Shown piece by piece: positions 17,442 through 27,378 of a DNA stretch of 64,000 bases. Below the pieces are notes generated by a model. The model searched no databases and was not told where the DNA came from. It saw only the letters and a program-made list of their open reading frames with translations. How positions within the stretch are numbered: position 1 is the stretch's first letter; every line of letters starts with the position of its first letter. The DNA comes from an uncultured Paracoccaceae bacterium (GTDB taxonomy: Bacteria; Pseudomonadota; Alphaproteobacteria; Rhodobacterales; Rhodobacteraceae): NCBI GenBank assembly GCA_913061275.1, contig CAJXSR010000017.1, positions 1 to 64,000 on the forward strand. The letters are read 5' to 3'. Made by a program: the position numbers and the translations under genes.

Positions 17442-18749
17442 ATGACACAAACATTCGATGCAATTATTATTGGTGCAGGCGTTATTGGCGCCAGCGTTGC
17501 AAAAGAAATGGCTGCAAAAGGGTTAAAAACCCTTTCAATAGATAAGCTGCCAGAGGCTGGATATGGCTCTACTTCAGGTTCATGCGCTATTATTCGCACC
17601 TATTATTCAGCATTTGAAACATGTGCTCTTGCTTATGAAAGTTGGTTTTACTGGAAAGATTGGGCAAATTATATTGGCACGCACGATGAAGCAGGATTAA
17701 TCGAATACCATGATACAGGCTGTCTGGTTATCAAAACACCCCATAACAAAAACCTGAAAGATGTTTGTCAAATCATGGATCAGGTTGGCTGCCCTTACAA
17801 AAATATAGATGTAAAAGACGTGCCAAACTATCTTAAGGGGGCAGATATGCAGCAGTTTGACCCCGCCAAACGCCCAGAAGATGATGACTTTTGTGAACCC
17901 ACAGGGCCATCCGTTTCAGGCGCTGTTTTCTTTCCACGCGGCGGCTATGTAAGTGACCCCAAACTATCTGCCCATAATGTACAGCGTGCAGCAGAAGCAA
18001 ATGGCGCGACTTTTAAATTCAACACAGAAGTCGCTGAAATTCGCACCGACAACGGTCGTATTGCTGGTGTAACACTTGCGGATGGCAGCCAAATTGATGC
18101 GCCCATAGTGGTAAATGTTGCAGGCCCGCATTCTTTTGTTATCAACCGTATGGCAGGTGTGATTGATGGTATGAACATCACAACACGCGCATTACGCCAT
18201 GAAGTGGCTCACGTTCCAGCCCCCAAAGATGGTGCTTTTGATAATAATGGTACGGTTTATTCAGACAGCGATATTCACACTTATGCCCGCCCAGATGTCG
18301 GCAATAACATTCTAATTGGTTCAGAAGATCCTGCGTGTGATCCAAAAGAATGGGTAGAAGACCCGGACAACTTCAATGACAGTTTCACAGACCAGTGGAA
18401 AATCATGGTGATGCGTCTGGCCCAACGCCTGCCTGAACTTGGTATTCCTGAACAGGCTAAAGGTGTGGTTGCACTTTATGATGTAACCGAAGACTGGATG
18501 CCTATTTATGATAAAAGCGACTTGCCCGGATTTTACATGGCAATCGGTACCAGTGGAAACCAGTTTAAAAATGCGCCCGTCGTAGGTAAAATCATGGCCA
18601 ACCTTATTGAACAGGTTGAAGCCGGGCACGACCACGATAACAATCCGTTAAACTTCCATTTGGGCAATATAAACACTTATATTTCATTAGGTACGTTTTC
18701 GCGTAACCGTGAAATAAATCAAAATTCCAGCTTTTCTGTAATCGGCTAG
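17442..18749 (+). CDS. DAO-family FAD-dependent oxidoreductase
   Basis: This flavoprotein has 435 residues. The N-terminal Rossmann motif AIIIGAGVIGASVAKEMA binds FAD. The chain continues through the DAO fold (YGSTSGSCAIIRTYYS, NVAGPHSFVINRMAG) to a C-terminal GTSGNQFKNAPVVGKIMANLI, as in sarcosine and dimethylglycine oxidase relatives. It follows hutU by 44 bases on the same strand and is probably read with the hut operon. The substrate is unknown; an N-methylated amino acid or histidine derivative would fit the setting, but this is inference only. Confidence 0.75.
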   Translation: MTQTFDAIIIGAGVIGASVAKEMAAKGLKTLSIDKLPEAGYGSTSGSCAIIRTYYSAFETCALAYESWFYWKDWANYIGTHDEAGLIEYHDTGCLVIKTPHNKNLKDVCQIMDQVGCPYKNIDVKDVPNYLKGADMQQFDPAKRPEDDDFCEPTGPSVSGAVFFPRGGYVSDPKLSAHNVQRAAEANGATFKFNTEVAEIRTDNGRIAGVTLADGSQIDAPIVVNVAGPHSFVINRMAGVIDGMNITTRALRHEVAHVPAPKDGAFDNNGTVYSDSDIHTYARPDVGNNILIGSEDPACDPKEWVEDPDNFNDSFTDQWKIMVMRLAQRLPELGIPEQAKGVVALYDVTEDWMPIYDKSDLPGFYMAIGTSGNQFKNAPVVGKIMANLIEQVEAGHDHDNNPLNFHLGNINTYISLGTFSRNREINQNSSFSVIG

Positions 18750-18764
18750 ACGTTAGCTACAAAT

Positions 18765-20561
18765 TTAGTCTGTGACCTCATCACGAATGGAGTCACATTC
18801 TAAAAACACATCCTTAAGGCAAACTTTGCATATCGCACGATTCAGGTCAGCCGTCGCATCCGACACTGCCTCACCTTTAGAGCTAAACAAATGATCTTCG
18901 CCAAGTTCGTCAATTACGTGCAGCTTACGAAGATTGTTAATCAATGGTGGAAACAGGGCAACAATACGAAATGATCCACCCTTGGATTTCACTTCTCTAA
19001 TTGTTTCAATCAACAAATCAGCTCCTGCCAGATCTATCTTGCCCACACCCTTTAAATACAAAATCATGTGAATTTGTTTTGGCTTATCGCTGCGCATTTT
19101 TTTGATTTTGCGCTCAACATGTTCTACAGACCCAAAATAAAGCGGCCCATCTAAACGAAACGTCACCAACTGCGGGCATTGATCCATATCATGTGCTTCT
19201 ACATCCCGAAATTTACGCGCACCGTTTGGTGCAACAACAGGTGCTGTTATCGGCAGTTCAGGATACGCACTTTCATAGATAAAAACACATAGTGACGCGA
19301 TCACACCAACATAAATCGCGAAATCTAATTCAATTAGCAGCCCAGCACCCAAGGTAAGTAGTAAAATCACCGTTTCAGGACTTTTAGAAACCACGATATG
19401 TTTAATTTCTTTCACATCTATTAGTTTCCACGCCACAAACAGAATTAACCCTGCCATTGCTGGTGTTGGAATATAGGCCACTAAAGGCGCGATAAACAAA
19501 AGTGTCAGACCCAAAAAAATACTGGCAAATATGCCCGATAAAGGTGTGACGGCACCCACGGCCGCATTCAAACCACTTCTGGTAAAAGAACCAGAGCCTG
19601 CGTAACACTGGAAAAATCCCCCCACTACATTGGATAGGCCCTGCCCGATCATTTCCTGATTTGCGTCAAACTGTTCTTTGCGACGCACAGCAAAAGCCCG
19701 CCCGATAGAAATTGCTTCTAGCAGGCCCACCAATGCAATCGCAGCCGCCCCTGGTGCCAGTGCGCCAATATCGCGCAACACACCCGTTGGGGGTGCAAAT
19801 GTCAGCGCAAGCGGGGGCAACGATCCTACCATTGAAACGCCATTGTTTTCGGCATCTAATAACCACGCCAAAAATGACCCCGCAATAAGTGCAAAAAGAA
19901 ACCCAGGTAAACGCGGGGCCAGTTTTTGTAGTATGATCGCACTTATCAATGTGCTGGCAGCAATCGCCAAAGCAAAACCATTAATTTGCGTGAAATGTTC
20001 TGCCAGCTGCACTAAACGTTCCACCACATTTCCGCCGCGCTCGACATGTAAACCTAACGCCCCTGCCAACTGACTGACAGCGATCAATACTGCCGCCGCC
20101 GCTGTAAACGCCGTCATTACCGAATGCGAAACAAATGAAACAAGCCCGCCCAAACGCCCAAAGCCTGCCGCAAGTTGAAACATGCCCACAAGAATGGTCA
20201 TCATCAAAGCCAGCTCAATATATCGCGCGGTTTCTGGTACTGCAAAATTGTTAAGCGTTGCAAACAACACCGCAGAAATTGCGGTTGTCGGCCCTGAAAT
20301 CATTATCATCGAAGAGCCAAAAATAGCAGCTACAACAGCCGTTATCATCGCCGTGTACAACCCATATTCAGGCGGCAAACCTGCAATGGTGGCAAACGCC
20401 ACGCCTTGAGGCAAAACAATAGCCGCATTCACAAAACCCGCATAAGCGTCAGCCGTTACAGTTTTTCCGTTAATTTCTGAAACCCAGTTATAGTCTGGGA
20501 ATATGGATGGAATACGCATTGATGACGTAACTTTCAGTATTAAATATCTGTGTGCATTCAA
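18765..20561 (-). CDS. SulP-family anion transporter with STAS domain
   Basis: This inner-membrane transporter has 598 residues. The N-terminal membrane domain (about 30-430) carries the SulP features AAIVLPQGVAFATIAGLPPEYGLY and GSFTRSGLNAAVGAVTPLSG. A cytoplasmic STAS domain follows (about 450-560). A short Cys-containing tail (ICKVCLKDVFLEC) is unusual and might bind a metal. SulP proteins move sulfate, bicarbonate or dicarboxylates; specificity cannot be assigned. The start at 20561 is supported by AAGGGGA 5 bases upstream. The gene is convergent with the DAO-type gene. Confidence 0.85.
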   Translation of the reverse strand: MNAHRYLILKVTSSMRIPSIFPDYNWVSEINGKTVTADAYAGFVNAAIVLPQGVAFATIAGLPPEYGLYTAMITAVVAAIFGSSMIMISGPTTAISAVLFATLNNFAVPETARYIELALMMTILVGMFQLAAGFGRLGGLVSFVSHSVMTAFTAAAAVLIAVSQLAGALGLHVERGGNVVERLVQLAEHFTQINGFALAIAASTLISAIILQKLAPRLPGFLFALIAGSFLAWLLDAENNGVSMVGSLPPLALTFAPPTGVLRDIGALAPGAAAIALVGLLEAISIGRAFAVRRKEQFDANQEMIGQGLSNVVGGFFQCYAGSGSFTRSGLNAAVGAVTPLSGIFASIFLGLTLLFIAPLVAYIPTPAMAGLILFVAWKLIDVKEIKHIVVSKSPETVILLLTLGAGLLIELDFAIYVGVIASLCVFIYESAYPELPITAPVVAPNGARKFRDVEAHDMDQCPQLVTFRLDGPLYFGSVEHVERKIKKMRSDKPKQIHMILYLKGVGKIDLAGADLLIETIREVKSKGGSFRIVALFPPLINNLRKLHVIDELGEDHLFSSKGEAVSDATADLNRAICKVCLKDVFLECDSIRDEVTD

Positions 20562-20711
20562 TCCCCTTAATCCTACTACACAAAAGATAAAGAGGAAAAC
20601 TTGTCACAGAACTACATTTCAATATTTTTAAGGGCTGTTTATTTAAATCAAAGTATATCCATCCTGTGAAACTGTCCCCTTTTTGAACTTCATGTACTTT
20701 CTTTCTGACGG

Positions 20712-21998
20712 TTGATTTCCCCGCAAATACACGGCTACAAGGTACGTAAATCGCGTAAAAGGATCACTAAATATGTTCGATATAGGTTTCGGGGGTGTGT
20801 CATAACCCCTACCCCTTATGATTATTGTATCATCGGCGCAGGCATTATCGGCCTGACAATCGCGTATGAACTAACCAAAAAGCAGCCCAAAGCACGGCTG
20901 ATTATCATTGATAAAGAACCCAGTGCGGCCCAACACCAAACTGGGCGTAATTCTGGTGTAATTCATGCAGGCGTTTACTATACACCAGGCAGCCTAAAGG
21001 CAACGCTTTGCCGCAAAGGCGTGCCTGCAATCATTAATTTTTGCACCAAGCATCAGGTCGCTTATGAACAATGCGGTAAGCTGATTGTCGCGGTTGACGC
21101 GGATGAAGCTACACGGCTGGACGGGCTTTATACCCGTGCAATAGAGAACCAAATTCAGGTCAAGAAAATCGACAGTACTGAAATGGCGAAAATTGAGCCT
21201 AACATTAACGGGGTCAGCGCAATCCTATCCCCAACAACGGGTATCGTAGATTATGCCGGCATATGCCACAAACTGGTAGAATTGCTTACAGCAAAAGGTG
21301 TGATTTTTCAGTTTTCAACTACCGTCATAAACTTACACGAATCCCCCGATGAAGCCGTAATTGAAACCAATCAAGGCACCATAAAAGCAGCACAGCTAAT
21401 TGTCTGTGCTGGTCTGCAAGCTGACCGTCTGGCAGATATGATGGGCATGGCAGATGATTTTCGCATCGTTCCTTTTCGCGGTGAATATTTTCGACTGGCG
21501 GAAAAACACAATACAATCGTCAACCATCTTATTTACCCCGTGCCTAAACCGGGCTTGCCGTTTTTAGGCGTTCACCTAACCAAAATGGTCGGCGGTTATA
21601 CCACTGTCGGCCCGAACGCAGTGCTGTCACTGGGGCGCGAAGATTACCAACGGTCTTTCTTTGAACCCGTTGATACATGGCGCACAATATCTTACCCTGG
21701 CTTTTGGAAATTGATGAACCGCTTCAAATTAGCGGGCCTGTCTGAACTGAAACGCAGCCTATCCAAATCTGCCTATATGAAAGAGGTGCACCGATATTGC
21801 ACCACAATATCTGTTGATGATTTAGAACCTTATCGCACAGGCATTCGGGCAATGGCCGTTGACCCAAAAGGCAACATGATCGACGACTTTTTGATTAAGA
21901 AAACCGCGCGGTCACTGCATGTCTGCAATGCCCCGTCACCTGCGGCCACTTCATCTTTTGCTATCGCCGATCACCTGTTTGAAAAAGGTTATTTATAA
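20712..21998 (+). CDS. lhgO: LhgO-like L-2-hydroxyglutarate oxidase
   Basis: This FAD enzyme oxidises L-2-hydroxyglutarate to 2-oxoglutarate and passes electrons to the respiratory chain. It shows the FAD motif DYCIIGAGIIGLTIAYEL and the LhgO signature NSGVIHAGVYYTPGSLKA. The start is uncertain. The family normally begins a few residues before the FAD motif, but no in-frame ATG or GTG is there. The TTG at 20712 adds about 36 basic residues (GYKVRKSRKRITKYVRYRF). It meets the aminotransferase gene tail to tail with a 6-base overlap. Confidence 0.8.
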   Translation: MISPQIHGYKVRKSRKRITKYVRYRFRGCVITPTPYDYCIIGAGIIGLTIAYELTKKQPKARLIIIDKEPSAAQHQTGRNSGVIHAGVYYTPGSLKATLCRKGVPAIINFCTKHQVAYEQCGKLIVAVDADEATRLDGLYTRAIENQIQVKKIDSTEMAKIEPNINGVSAILSPTTGIVDYAGICHKLVELLTAKGVIFQFSTTVINLHESPDEAVIETNQGTIKAAQLIVCAGLQADRLADMMGMADDFRIVPFRGEYFRLAEKHNTIVNHLIYPVPKPGLPFLGVHLTKMVGGYTTVGPNAVLSLGREDYQRSFFEPVDTWRTISYPGFWKLMNRFKLAGLSELKRSLSKSAYMKEVHRYCTTISVDDLEPYRTGIRAMAVDPKGNMIDDFLIKKTARSLHVCNAPSPAATSSFAIADHLFEKGYL

Positions 21999-23360
21999 AA
22001 CGTCTTTTGCAACCTTATCCAGCGCAGTTTCAACACGATTGAACATGTCTTTGACCTGATCCTCGGTAATAATTAGCGGCGGACAAAATGCCATCGCATC
22101 ATACATGTTACGCGAAATCAAACCGTTATCCATGAACGACGCATTCGCCAACGCCCCCAACTGTCCGGGTGCATCCAGACCTTTCTTGGCCGTCTTATCA
22201 GTCACCAAATCCAAGGCGCCGATTAACCCTATACCCCGCACTTCACCCACCAGTGGATGACTTGCAAAATCGCGCAGAGTTTTTTGGAATATCACACCCA
22301 GCTCTGCAGCATGTGCCACCAAACCGCGTTCTTCGATAATATTCAAGTTTTCCAAGGCAACCGCCGCCCCAACAGGATGCGCACCACCAGTATAACCGTG
22401 GCCTAATATACCTATTTTGCCGGATTCTTCGGCAATCGGGTCATAAACCCGATCATTCATCATAAAGGCTGAAAACGGAAAATACGTTGACGTGATCTGC
22501 TTTGACATCACTATTACATCTGGCTTCATACCAAAAGTTTCAGAACCAAACATTTTACCAGTTCGCCCAAAGCCGCAAATCACTTCATCTGCAACCAGCA
22601 GAATGTCATACTTACTTAGCACCGCCTGCATTTTTTCCCAGTAAGTCACAGGCGGCACGATCACACCCCCTGCCCCCATAAGCGGTTCCGCAAACATCGC
22701 GGCAATGGTTTCTGGCCCCTCCGCCAAAATCATTGTCTCTAGATCAGTGGCACAACGCGTAGCAAACGCCTCTTCGGTTTCGCCATCCTGCCCTTCGCGC
22801 CAGTAATGCGGACAAGTCGTGTGCAACACACCTTCAATCGGCAGATCAAAACTGCGATGATTATTCGGCAAGCCCGTCAAACTGGCCGACCCAATCGTCA
22901 CCCCGTGATAGCCGCGAATACGGCTGATGAATTTTTTGCGCTCTGGCTGCCCCAAAGAATTAGAACGATACCACAGCATTTTCATAACCGTGTCATTGGC
23001 TTCTGAACCAGAGTTGGTGAAAAACACTTTCGACATTGGCACAGGCGCCAACCCAATCAGTTTTTCCGCCAAATCAATAACTGGCCCGTGACTGCGATGC
23101 GCAAAGTTGTGATAATATGGCAGTGCCTGCATCTGCTTTGTCGCCGCATCGATTAAACGCTGTTCGGAAAATCCCAAAGCGGTTGACCAAAGCCCTGCCA
23201 AAGCCTCAATATATTTATTCCCATCGCTGTCGCGCACATAGATCCCTTCACCACTTTCAATAATCTTCGGCCCAACCTGCGGGTGTGCAGCCGCATTAGT
23301 ATAGCTGTGAAAATGATGCGCAATATCACGCGCTTCGGGTGAGTTTTTTTGAACAGTCAT
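21993..23360 (-). CDS. Class III (omega-type) PLP aminotransferase
   Basis: This is a fold-type I transaminase of 455 residues in the acetylornithine/omega-amino acid group. It shows FTNSGSEANDTVMKM (phosphate-binding), VADEVICGFGRTGKMFG (the Asp that contacts the PLP ring nitrogen) and SKQITSTYFPFSAF (Schiff-base lysine). The start at 23360 is supported by GGAGG with a 5-base gap; an upstream codon at 23402 lacks one. Relatives use beta-alanine, taurine, putrescine or other terminal amines with pyruvate; the substrate cannot be fixed from sequence. Confidence 0.87.
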   Translation of the reverse strand: MTVQKNSPEARDIAHHFHSYTNAAAHPQVGPKIIESGEGIYVRDSDGNKYIEALAGLWSTALGFSEQRLIDAATKQMQALPYYHNFAHRSHGPVIDLAEKLIGLAPVPMSKVFFTNSGSEANDTVMKMLWYRSNSLGQPERKKFISRIRGYHGVTIGSASLTGLPNNHRSFDLPIEGVLHTTCPHYWREGQDGETEEAFATRCATDLETMILAEGPETIAAMFAEPLMGAGGVIVPPVTYWEKMQAVLSKYDILLVADEVICGFGRTGKMFGSETFGMKPDVIVMSKQITSTYFPFSAFMMNDRVYDPIAEESGKIGILGHGYTGGAHPVGAAVALENLNIIEERGLVAHAAELGVIFQKTLRDFASHPLVGEVRGIGLIGALDLVTDKTAKKGLDAPGQLGALANASFMDNGLISRNMYDAMAFCPPLIITEDQVKDMFNRVETALDKVAKDVL

Positions 23361-23429
23361 ACGAACCTCCATTTTTTGCCACGTTGGGGGGAATTTGATC
23401 AAATTTCAAGAGGGATTCTGACGTAAAAA

Positions 23430-25049
23430 TTATAATTTCTTGCGCAGCTCAAACTTCTGAATTTTGCCCGTCGCAGTCTTAGGCAATTCACCAAAAATCA
23501 CTTGCTTAGGCCGCTTAAAACCAGCAAGCTTTTCCCTACAAAAATCTATTATTTCCTGCTCGGTTGTAACGGCACCGTCCTTTAGCTCCACAAATGCACA
23601 GGGCACTTCACCCCACTTGTCATCCGGCTTGGCCACAACAGCTGCCAAAGATACGGCAGGATGCCGATGCAACGCCCCTTCAATTTCCACCGAAGAAATA
23701 TTCTCTCCGCCCGAAATGATAATATCCTTCAAACGATCTTTCACTTGCGCATAGCCGTTCGGGTGCATCACTGCCAGATCGCCGGTATGAAACCACCCGC
23801 CTTCAAACGCTTCCGCAGTTGCTTGCTCGTTTTTCAAATAGCCCTTCATCGTCGCATTGCCGCGCATCAATATCTCGCCGATGGTTTGCCCATCTGCTGG
23901 CACATCCGTCATGGTTTCCGTATCAACCACCCGCATGTCTTCCATCATCACCATGATGGCCCCCGTGCGCGCCTTAATTTCGGATCGCGCCGAGGTATCC
24001 AGCCCATCCCACTGCGCATTCCAAGTACACATCAAAGTATGCCCATAAGTTTCCGTCAGCCCGTAAACTTGTGTTACATTAAACCCAAGCTTCTCAATTC
24101 CCTCTAAAATTGCCGCAGGTGGCGGGGCACCCGCTGTAAAAACCTCAATCCCATGGTCAAACTGTTTGCGATCTGCATCATCCGCATTCACAATCATACC
24201 CAATACAATCGGGGCACCCCCGAAATGGCTGATCTTATACGTATCAATCGCATCATAAATCACTTTAGGCGTCACAACCCGTGTGCAAATAATGGTACCC
24301 ACCACAGCGGCCATTGACCACGAATGACACCAACCATTGCAATGGAACATTGGCACAATCGCCAGATATTTCGGATGGCGCGGCAATGGCCAATCAGACA
24401 CGGTTCCGATCGCCATCAAATACGCACCGCGATGGTGGTAAACCACACCTTTGGGCTTGCTAGTGGTGCCTGACGTATAGTTCAACGCAATGGCATCCCA
24501 TTCATCACCCGGCATTTCCCAGTTAGCGTTCGCATCACCTGTTGCCAAAAATGCTTCATAGTCGATACTGCCAACCGCGTGGGGATTTTCATTCACCTGC
24601 TTGTCCAGAATATCAATTACCAACAAATCAGGATTGTTCACTTGCGCAATCGCCTTGACCCCTTCGGGCGACAATTCCGCATCAATAATGACAACGCGCG
24701 CCTCACCATGCTCTAGAATATACGCAATCGTATCCGCTTCCAGCCGCGTGTTGATGGTGTTCAAAACGGCACCCGACATCGGGATACCAAAATGCGCTTC
24801 AACCATTTCAGGCAGATTTGCCGAAATTATCGAAACCGTATCCCCTTTGCCGATCCCATGCGCACGCAAAGCCGAGGCCAAGCGGCAACACCGCTCATAA
24901 ACCTGCCCCCAACTATACTGTCGCGATCCATAAACCGTGGCGGGATAATCTGGAAACATGGTTGCTGTGCGTTTCAAAAAAGACAGCGGCGTCAGTGCAA
25001 CAAAATTAGCTGCATTCCGATCGAAACATTCATATTTATTTGCGTCCAC
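23430..25049 (-). CDS. Acyl-CoA synthetase (AMP-forming), short/medium-chain type, DmdB-like candidate
   Basis: This is an adenylate-forming ligase of 539 residues. It has the P-loop LNYTSGTTSKPKGVVYHHRG, the A5 motif VYGLTETYGH, the A7 TGDLAV and the C-terminal catalytic lysine in LPKTATGKIQKFELR. The family activates free acids to acyl-CoA. Size and style fit the group that includes methylmercaptopropionate-CoA ligase (DmdB) as well as ordinary short-chain fatty acid ligases. The dmdA-like gene at the far end of this locus makes an MMPA role plausible. It is the last gene of the metY-led operon, 11 bases after the FadB-like gene. Confidence 0.82.
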   Translation of the reverse strand: MDANKYECFDRNAANFVALTPLSFLKRTATMFPDYPATVYGSRQYSWGQVYERCCRLASALRAHGIGKGDTVSIISANLPEMVEAHFGIPMSGAVLNTINTRLEADTIAYILEHGEARVVIIDAELSPEGVKAIAQVNNPDLLVIDILDKQVNENPHAVGSIDYEAFLATGDANANWEMPGDEWDAIALNYTSGTTSKPKGVVYHHRGAYLMAIGTVSDWPLPRHPKYLAIVPMFHCNGWCHSWSMAAVVGTIICTRVVTPKVIYDAIDTYKISHFGGAPIVLGMIVNADDADRKQFDHGIEVFTAGAPPPAAILEGIEKLGFNVTQVYGLTETYGHTLMCTWNAQWDGLDTSARSEIKARTGAIMVMMEDMRVVDTETMTDVPADGQTIGEILMRGNATMKGYLKNEQATAEAFEGGWFHTGDLAVMHPNGYAQVKDRLKDIIISGGENISSVEIEGALHRHPAVSLAAVVAKPDDKWGEVPCAFVELKDGAVTTEQEIIDFCREKLAGFKRPKQVIFGELPKTATGKIQKFELRKKL

Positions 25050-25060
25050 CCTAAATCCCC

Positions 25061-27376
25061 TTAATTTCTAACAGCTTGGCCCTTATCCAACAGGCCAGCA
25101 ATCCGCGCATGGCTTTCCTTGGTTTTCGCCAAAACCAAAAACGCCGCCCGCTCACGATCATACAAATCCTGTTCACTTTGTTGCAAGCTGTCATCACTAT
25201 CAGTGTTCACCACAATCGTCGCCACCTGCATCGCCACCGTTTTATCATGCAGAAAAAACATCCCGTCATCCACACCCTTTTGCATAAAATCGGACATACG
25301 CGTTAGCAACGCACGCCCCGGTAATTCAAACACAGGCACCGATTGTGGCGTATAGCCTGCTTGCATTTCCTTTAACGCATTGGTCGCGGTAACAACCAGC
25401 TTGTCGCGGTTAATCACCTCAATATCACGTTCAGGCAGAAAATATTGGAACCGTGCCGACATATCAGGACTGCTGCCTATTTGCCCATAACCGATTTGCA
25501 TCCATGTATTCCAAGCCGCTTTTTCCCAGTCACCCGTCGCCTGAAACCACCGCCAAAGCGTTTCTTTAACACCGCCCCCCGATGGTACCACACCGACACT
25601 GGTTTCAACCAATCCGAACACCGTGTTGGTGTGGGCCACAACCTTGTCACAATGCAATAATACTTCAAACCCCCCGCCAAGACTTAGGCCCGAAGGGGCG
25701 CCAACAACAGGCACAGGCGCATATTTTAACGCTTTAACAGCTTGTTGGAAATCGTTCAGGAACCCATCCATACCATCCCAATTTGACGTTTCTATGAACG
25801 CTCGAAACCGGTTTAAATCAACACCGGCAGAAAAATGTTGCGCATCATTATGCACTAAGATCCCCTTGCCATGATCCTTCGCCGCAGCCGCCACAACCTC
25901 CATCGAAGCCCCCGTCAGTGCGTTTGCTTTGGAATGAAACTCAATTAGTCGCAAATCGCCCTGCAACGCATAAAGGCTTGCCGCCTCATTGCGCACAATC
26001 GGCGTCAGCGTGCGTTTGGTCATATGAAACCGCACCGTGCCTTCTGGTAAAATCACAGGTGTCGGATGCCCCGCCACCCGCACGGTCAGCACATCCCCTG
26101 CAACTGCATAAAATGGCGCGTTGCCTTGCAACGCCATTGGCAACGGTAAGCCCGCTTCTTCAACCAAAATTCTAACCGTATCAGCCCCAAGTGCGTCCAT
26201 CATTTCAAACGGTCCGCGCACCCAGTTAAAGCCCAACTTCATCGCGTCATCAATATCCTGCGGGCTTGTCGTAACCGCAGGGATCAGGTCAGCCGCATAG
26301 GCAAAAACACGGCCCAACATACGGCGGCAAAACGTGGTTTCAACCCCGTTACCCGCAATCAGTTCCGTCAAAACCTCACGCCCCAAAGCTTGGTTCTGCG
26401 CCGCTTTCACAGCCTTCATAGGTAATTCAGAAACACGCGGGCGCACATCACCCGTGCCCAAATCAACCGCCATATCCTGCCCGTCAATACTTCGGTAAAA
26501 ACCGCCTTTACCCTTATCACCCGTGAAACCATCCGCCACCATATCGCAGATCAACGGCATCACTGGATTGCCTTTGGTACCAACAGCATGAAACACATCG
26601 CCCGCAGGCAAGATAACACCTAATGTGTCGACCACATCCGACATCAGATCAACACCGATTAAATCATACAATCCAAACACACCCGTTTTGGGAATACCCA
26701 TAGGGCGGCCCATCAACGCATCAGCCTGTTCCACGCTTAAACCCAGTTTAAACGCCTCATCCATACCAACTTGCAGCGCAAAGACCCCAACACGATTACC
26801 CAGAAAGCCGGGCGTATCATTACACCGCACAACACCTTTGCCCATGACCGTGTCATTATAATCGGCCAAACTGTCCATAACTGCTTCATCGGTATCAGCA
26901 CCGCGCACCAGTTCCAGCAAGCGCATATAGCGCACAGGATTAAAGTAATGTGTAATGGCAAAGCGCTTACGAAACGCAGTTGACATATCTTCTACCAGCA
27001 GCGAAATTGGAATGGTTGACGTGTTGGATGTCACAATACACTTATCAGAAACTACAGCGTTTAGGCGTGCATACAAGTCTTTCTTAATGTCCAGCCGTTC
27101 AACAATCGCCTCCACGATCCAGTCGCATTCCGCTAGCTTATCAAAGTCATCCCTAATATTGCCCAGTCCAATCAGATCAATCCGTTTCTTGTTCACCAAT
27201 GCAGGCGGGTCAGATTTCAGCAAACGTTCCTTGGCAGCATTGACCACACTGTAAGCATCATCCTTTCCCGGCAAATCCATCAGCAACACAGTTTGCCCTG
27301 CGTTGGCAATTTGTGCGGCAATCCCAGCACCCATTGTGCCCGCACCGATCACGGCTATTCTTTTAAATTTTAGCAT
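25061..27376 (-). CDS. FadB/FadJ-like 3-hydroxyacyl-CoA dehydrogenase / enoyl-CoA hydratase
   Basis: This is a bifunctional beta-oxidation enzyme of 771 residues with the dehydrogenase first. The NAD-binding motif VIGAGTMGAGIAAQIANAG is at residues 8-26, and the dehydrogenase C-terminal domains extend to about 420. A crotonase (enoyl-CoA hydratase) region follows (about 480-680, VGAPSGLSLGGGFEVLLHCD). This order is the reverse of E. coli FadB. The hydratase part might act on methylthioacryloyl-CoA (the DmdD step), but ordinary fatty acid breakdown is the safer reading. Two bases separate it from the hydrolase gene. Confidence 0.85.
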   Translation of the reverse strand: MLKFKRIAVIGAGTMGAGIAAQIANAGQTVLLMDLPGKDDAYSVVNAAKERLLKSDPPALVNKKRIDLIGLGNIRDDFDKLAECDWIVEAIVERLDIKKDLYARLNAVVSDKCIVTSNTSTIPISLLVEDMSTAFRKRFAITHYFNPVRYMRLLELVRGADTDEAVMDSLADYNDTVMGKGVVRCNDTPGFLGNRVGVFALQVGMDEAFKLGLSVEQADALMGRPMGIPKTGVFGLYDLIGVDLMSDVVDTLGVILPAGDVFHAVGTKGNPVMPLICDMVADGFTGDKGKGGFYRSIDGQDMAVDLGTGDVRPRVSELPMKAVKAAQNQALGREVLTELIAGNGVETTFCRRMLGRVFAYAADLIPAVTTSPQDIDDAMKLGFNWVRGPFEMMDALGADTVRILVEEAGLPLPMALQGNAPFYAVAGDVLTVRVAGHPTPVILPEGTVRFHMTKRTLTPIVRNEAASLYALQGDLRLIEFHSKANALTGASMEVVAAAAKDHGKGILVHNDAQHFSAGVDLNRFRAFIETSNWDGMDGFLNDFQQAVKALKYAPVPVVGAPSGLSLGGGFEVLLHCDKVVAHTNTVFGLVETSVGVVPSGGGVKETLWRWFQATGDWEKAAWNTWMQIGYGQIGSSPDMSARFQYFLPERDIEVINRDKLVVTATNALKEMQAGYTPQSVPVFELPGRALLTRMSDFMQKGVDDGMFFLHDKTVAMQVATIVVNTDSDDSLQQSEQDLYDRERAAFLVLAKTKESHARIAGLLDKGQAVRN

Positions 27377-27378
27377 TC

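Noticed and set aside
20772-20804. Short frame MFDIGFGGVS starting at the only nearby ATG before lhgO
   Set aside because: It is out of frame with LhgO, stops after 10 codons and lacks a clear ribosome site; a chance frame is more likely.
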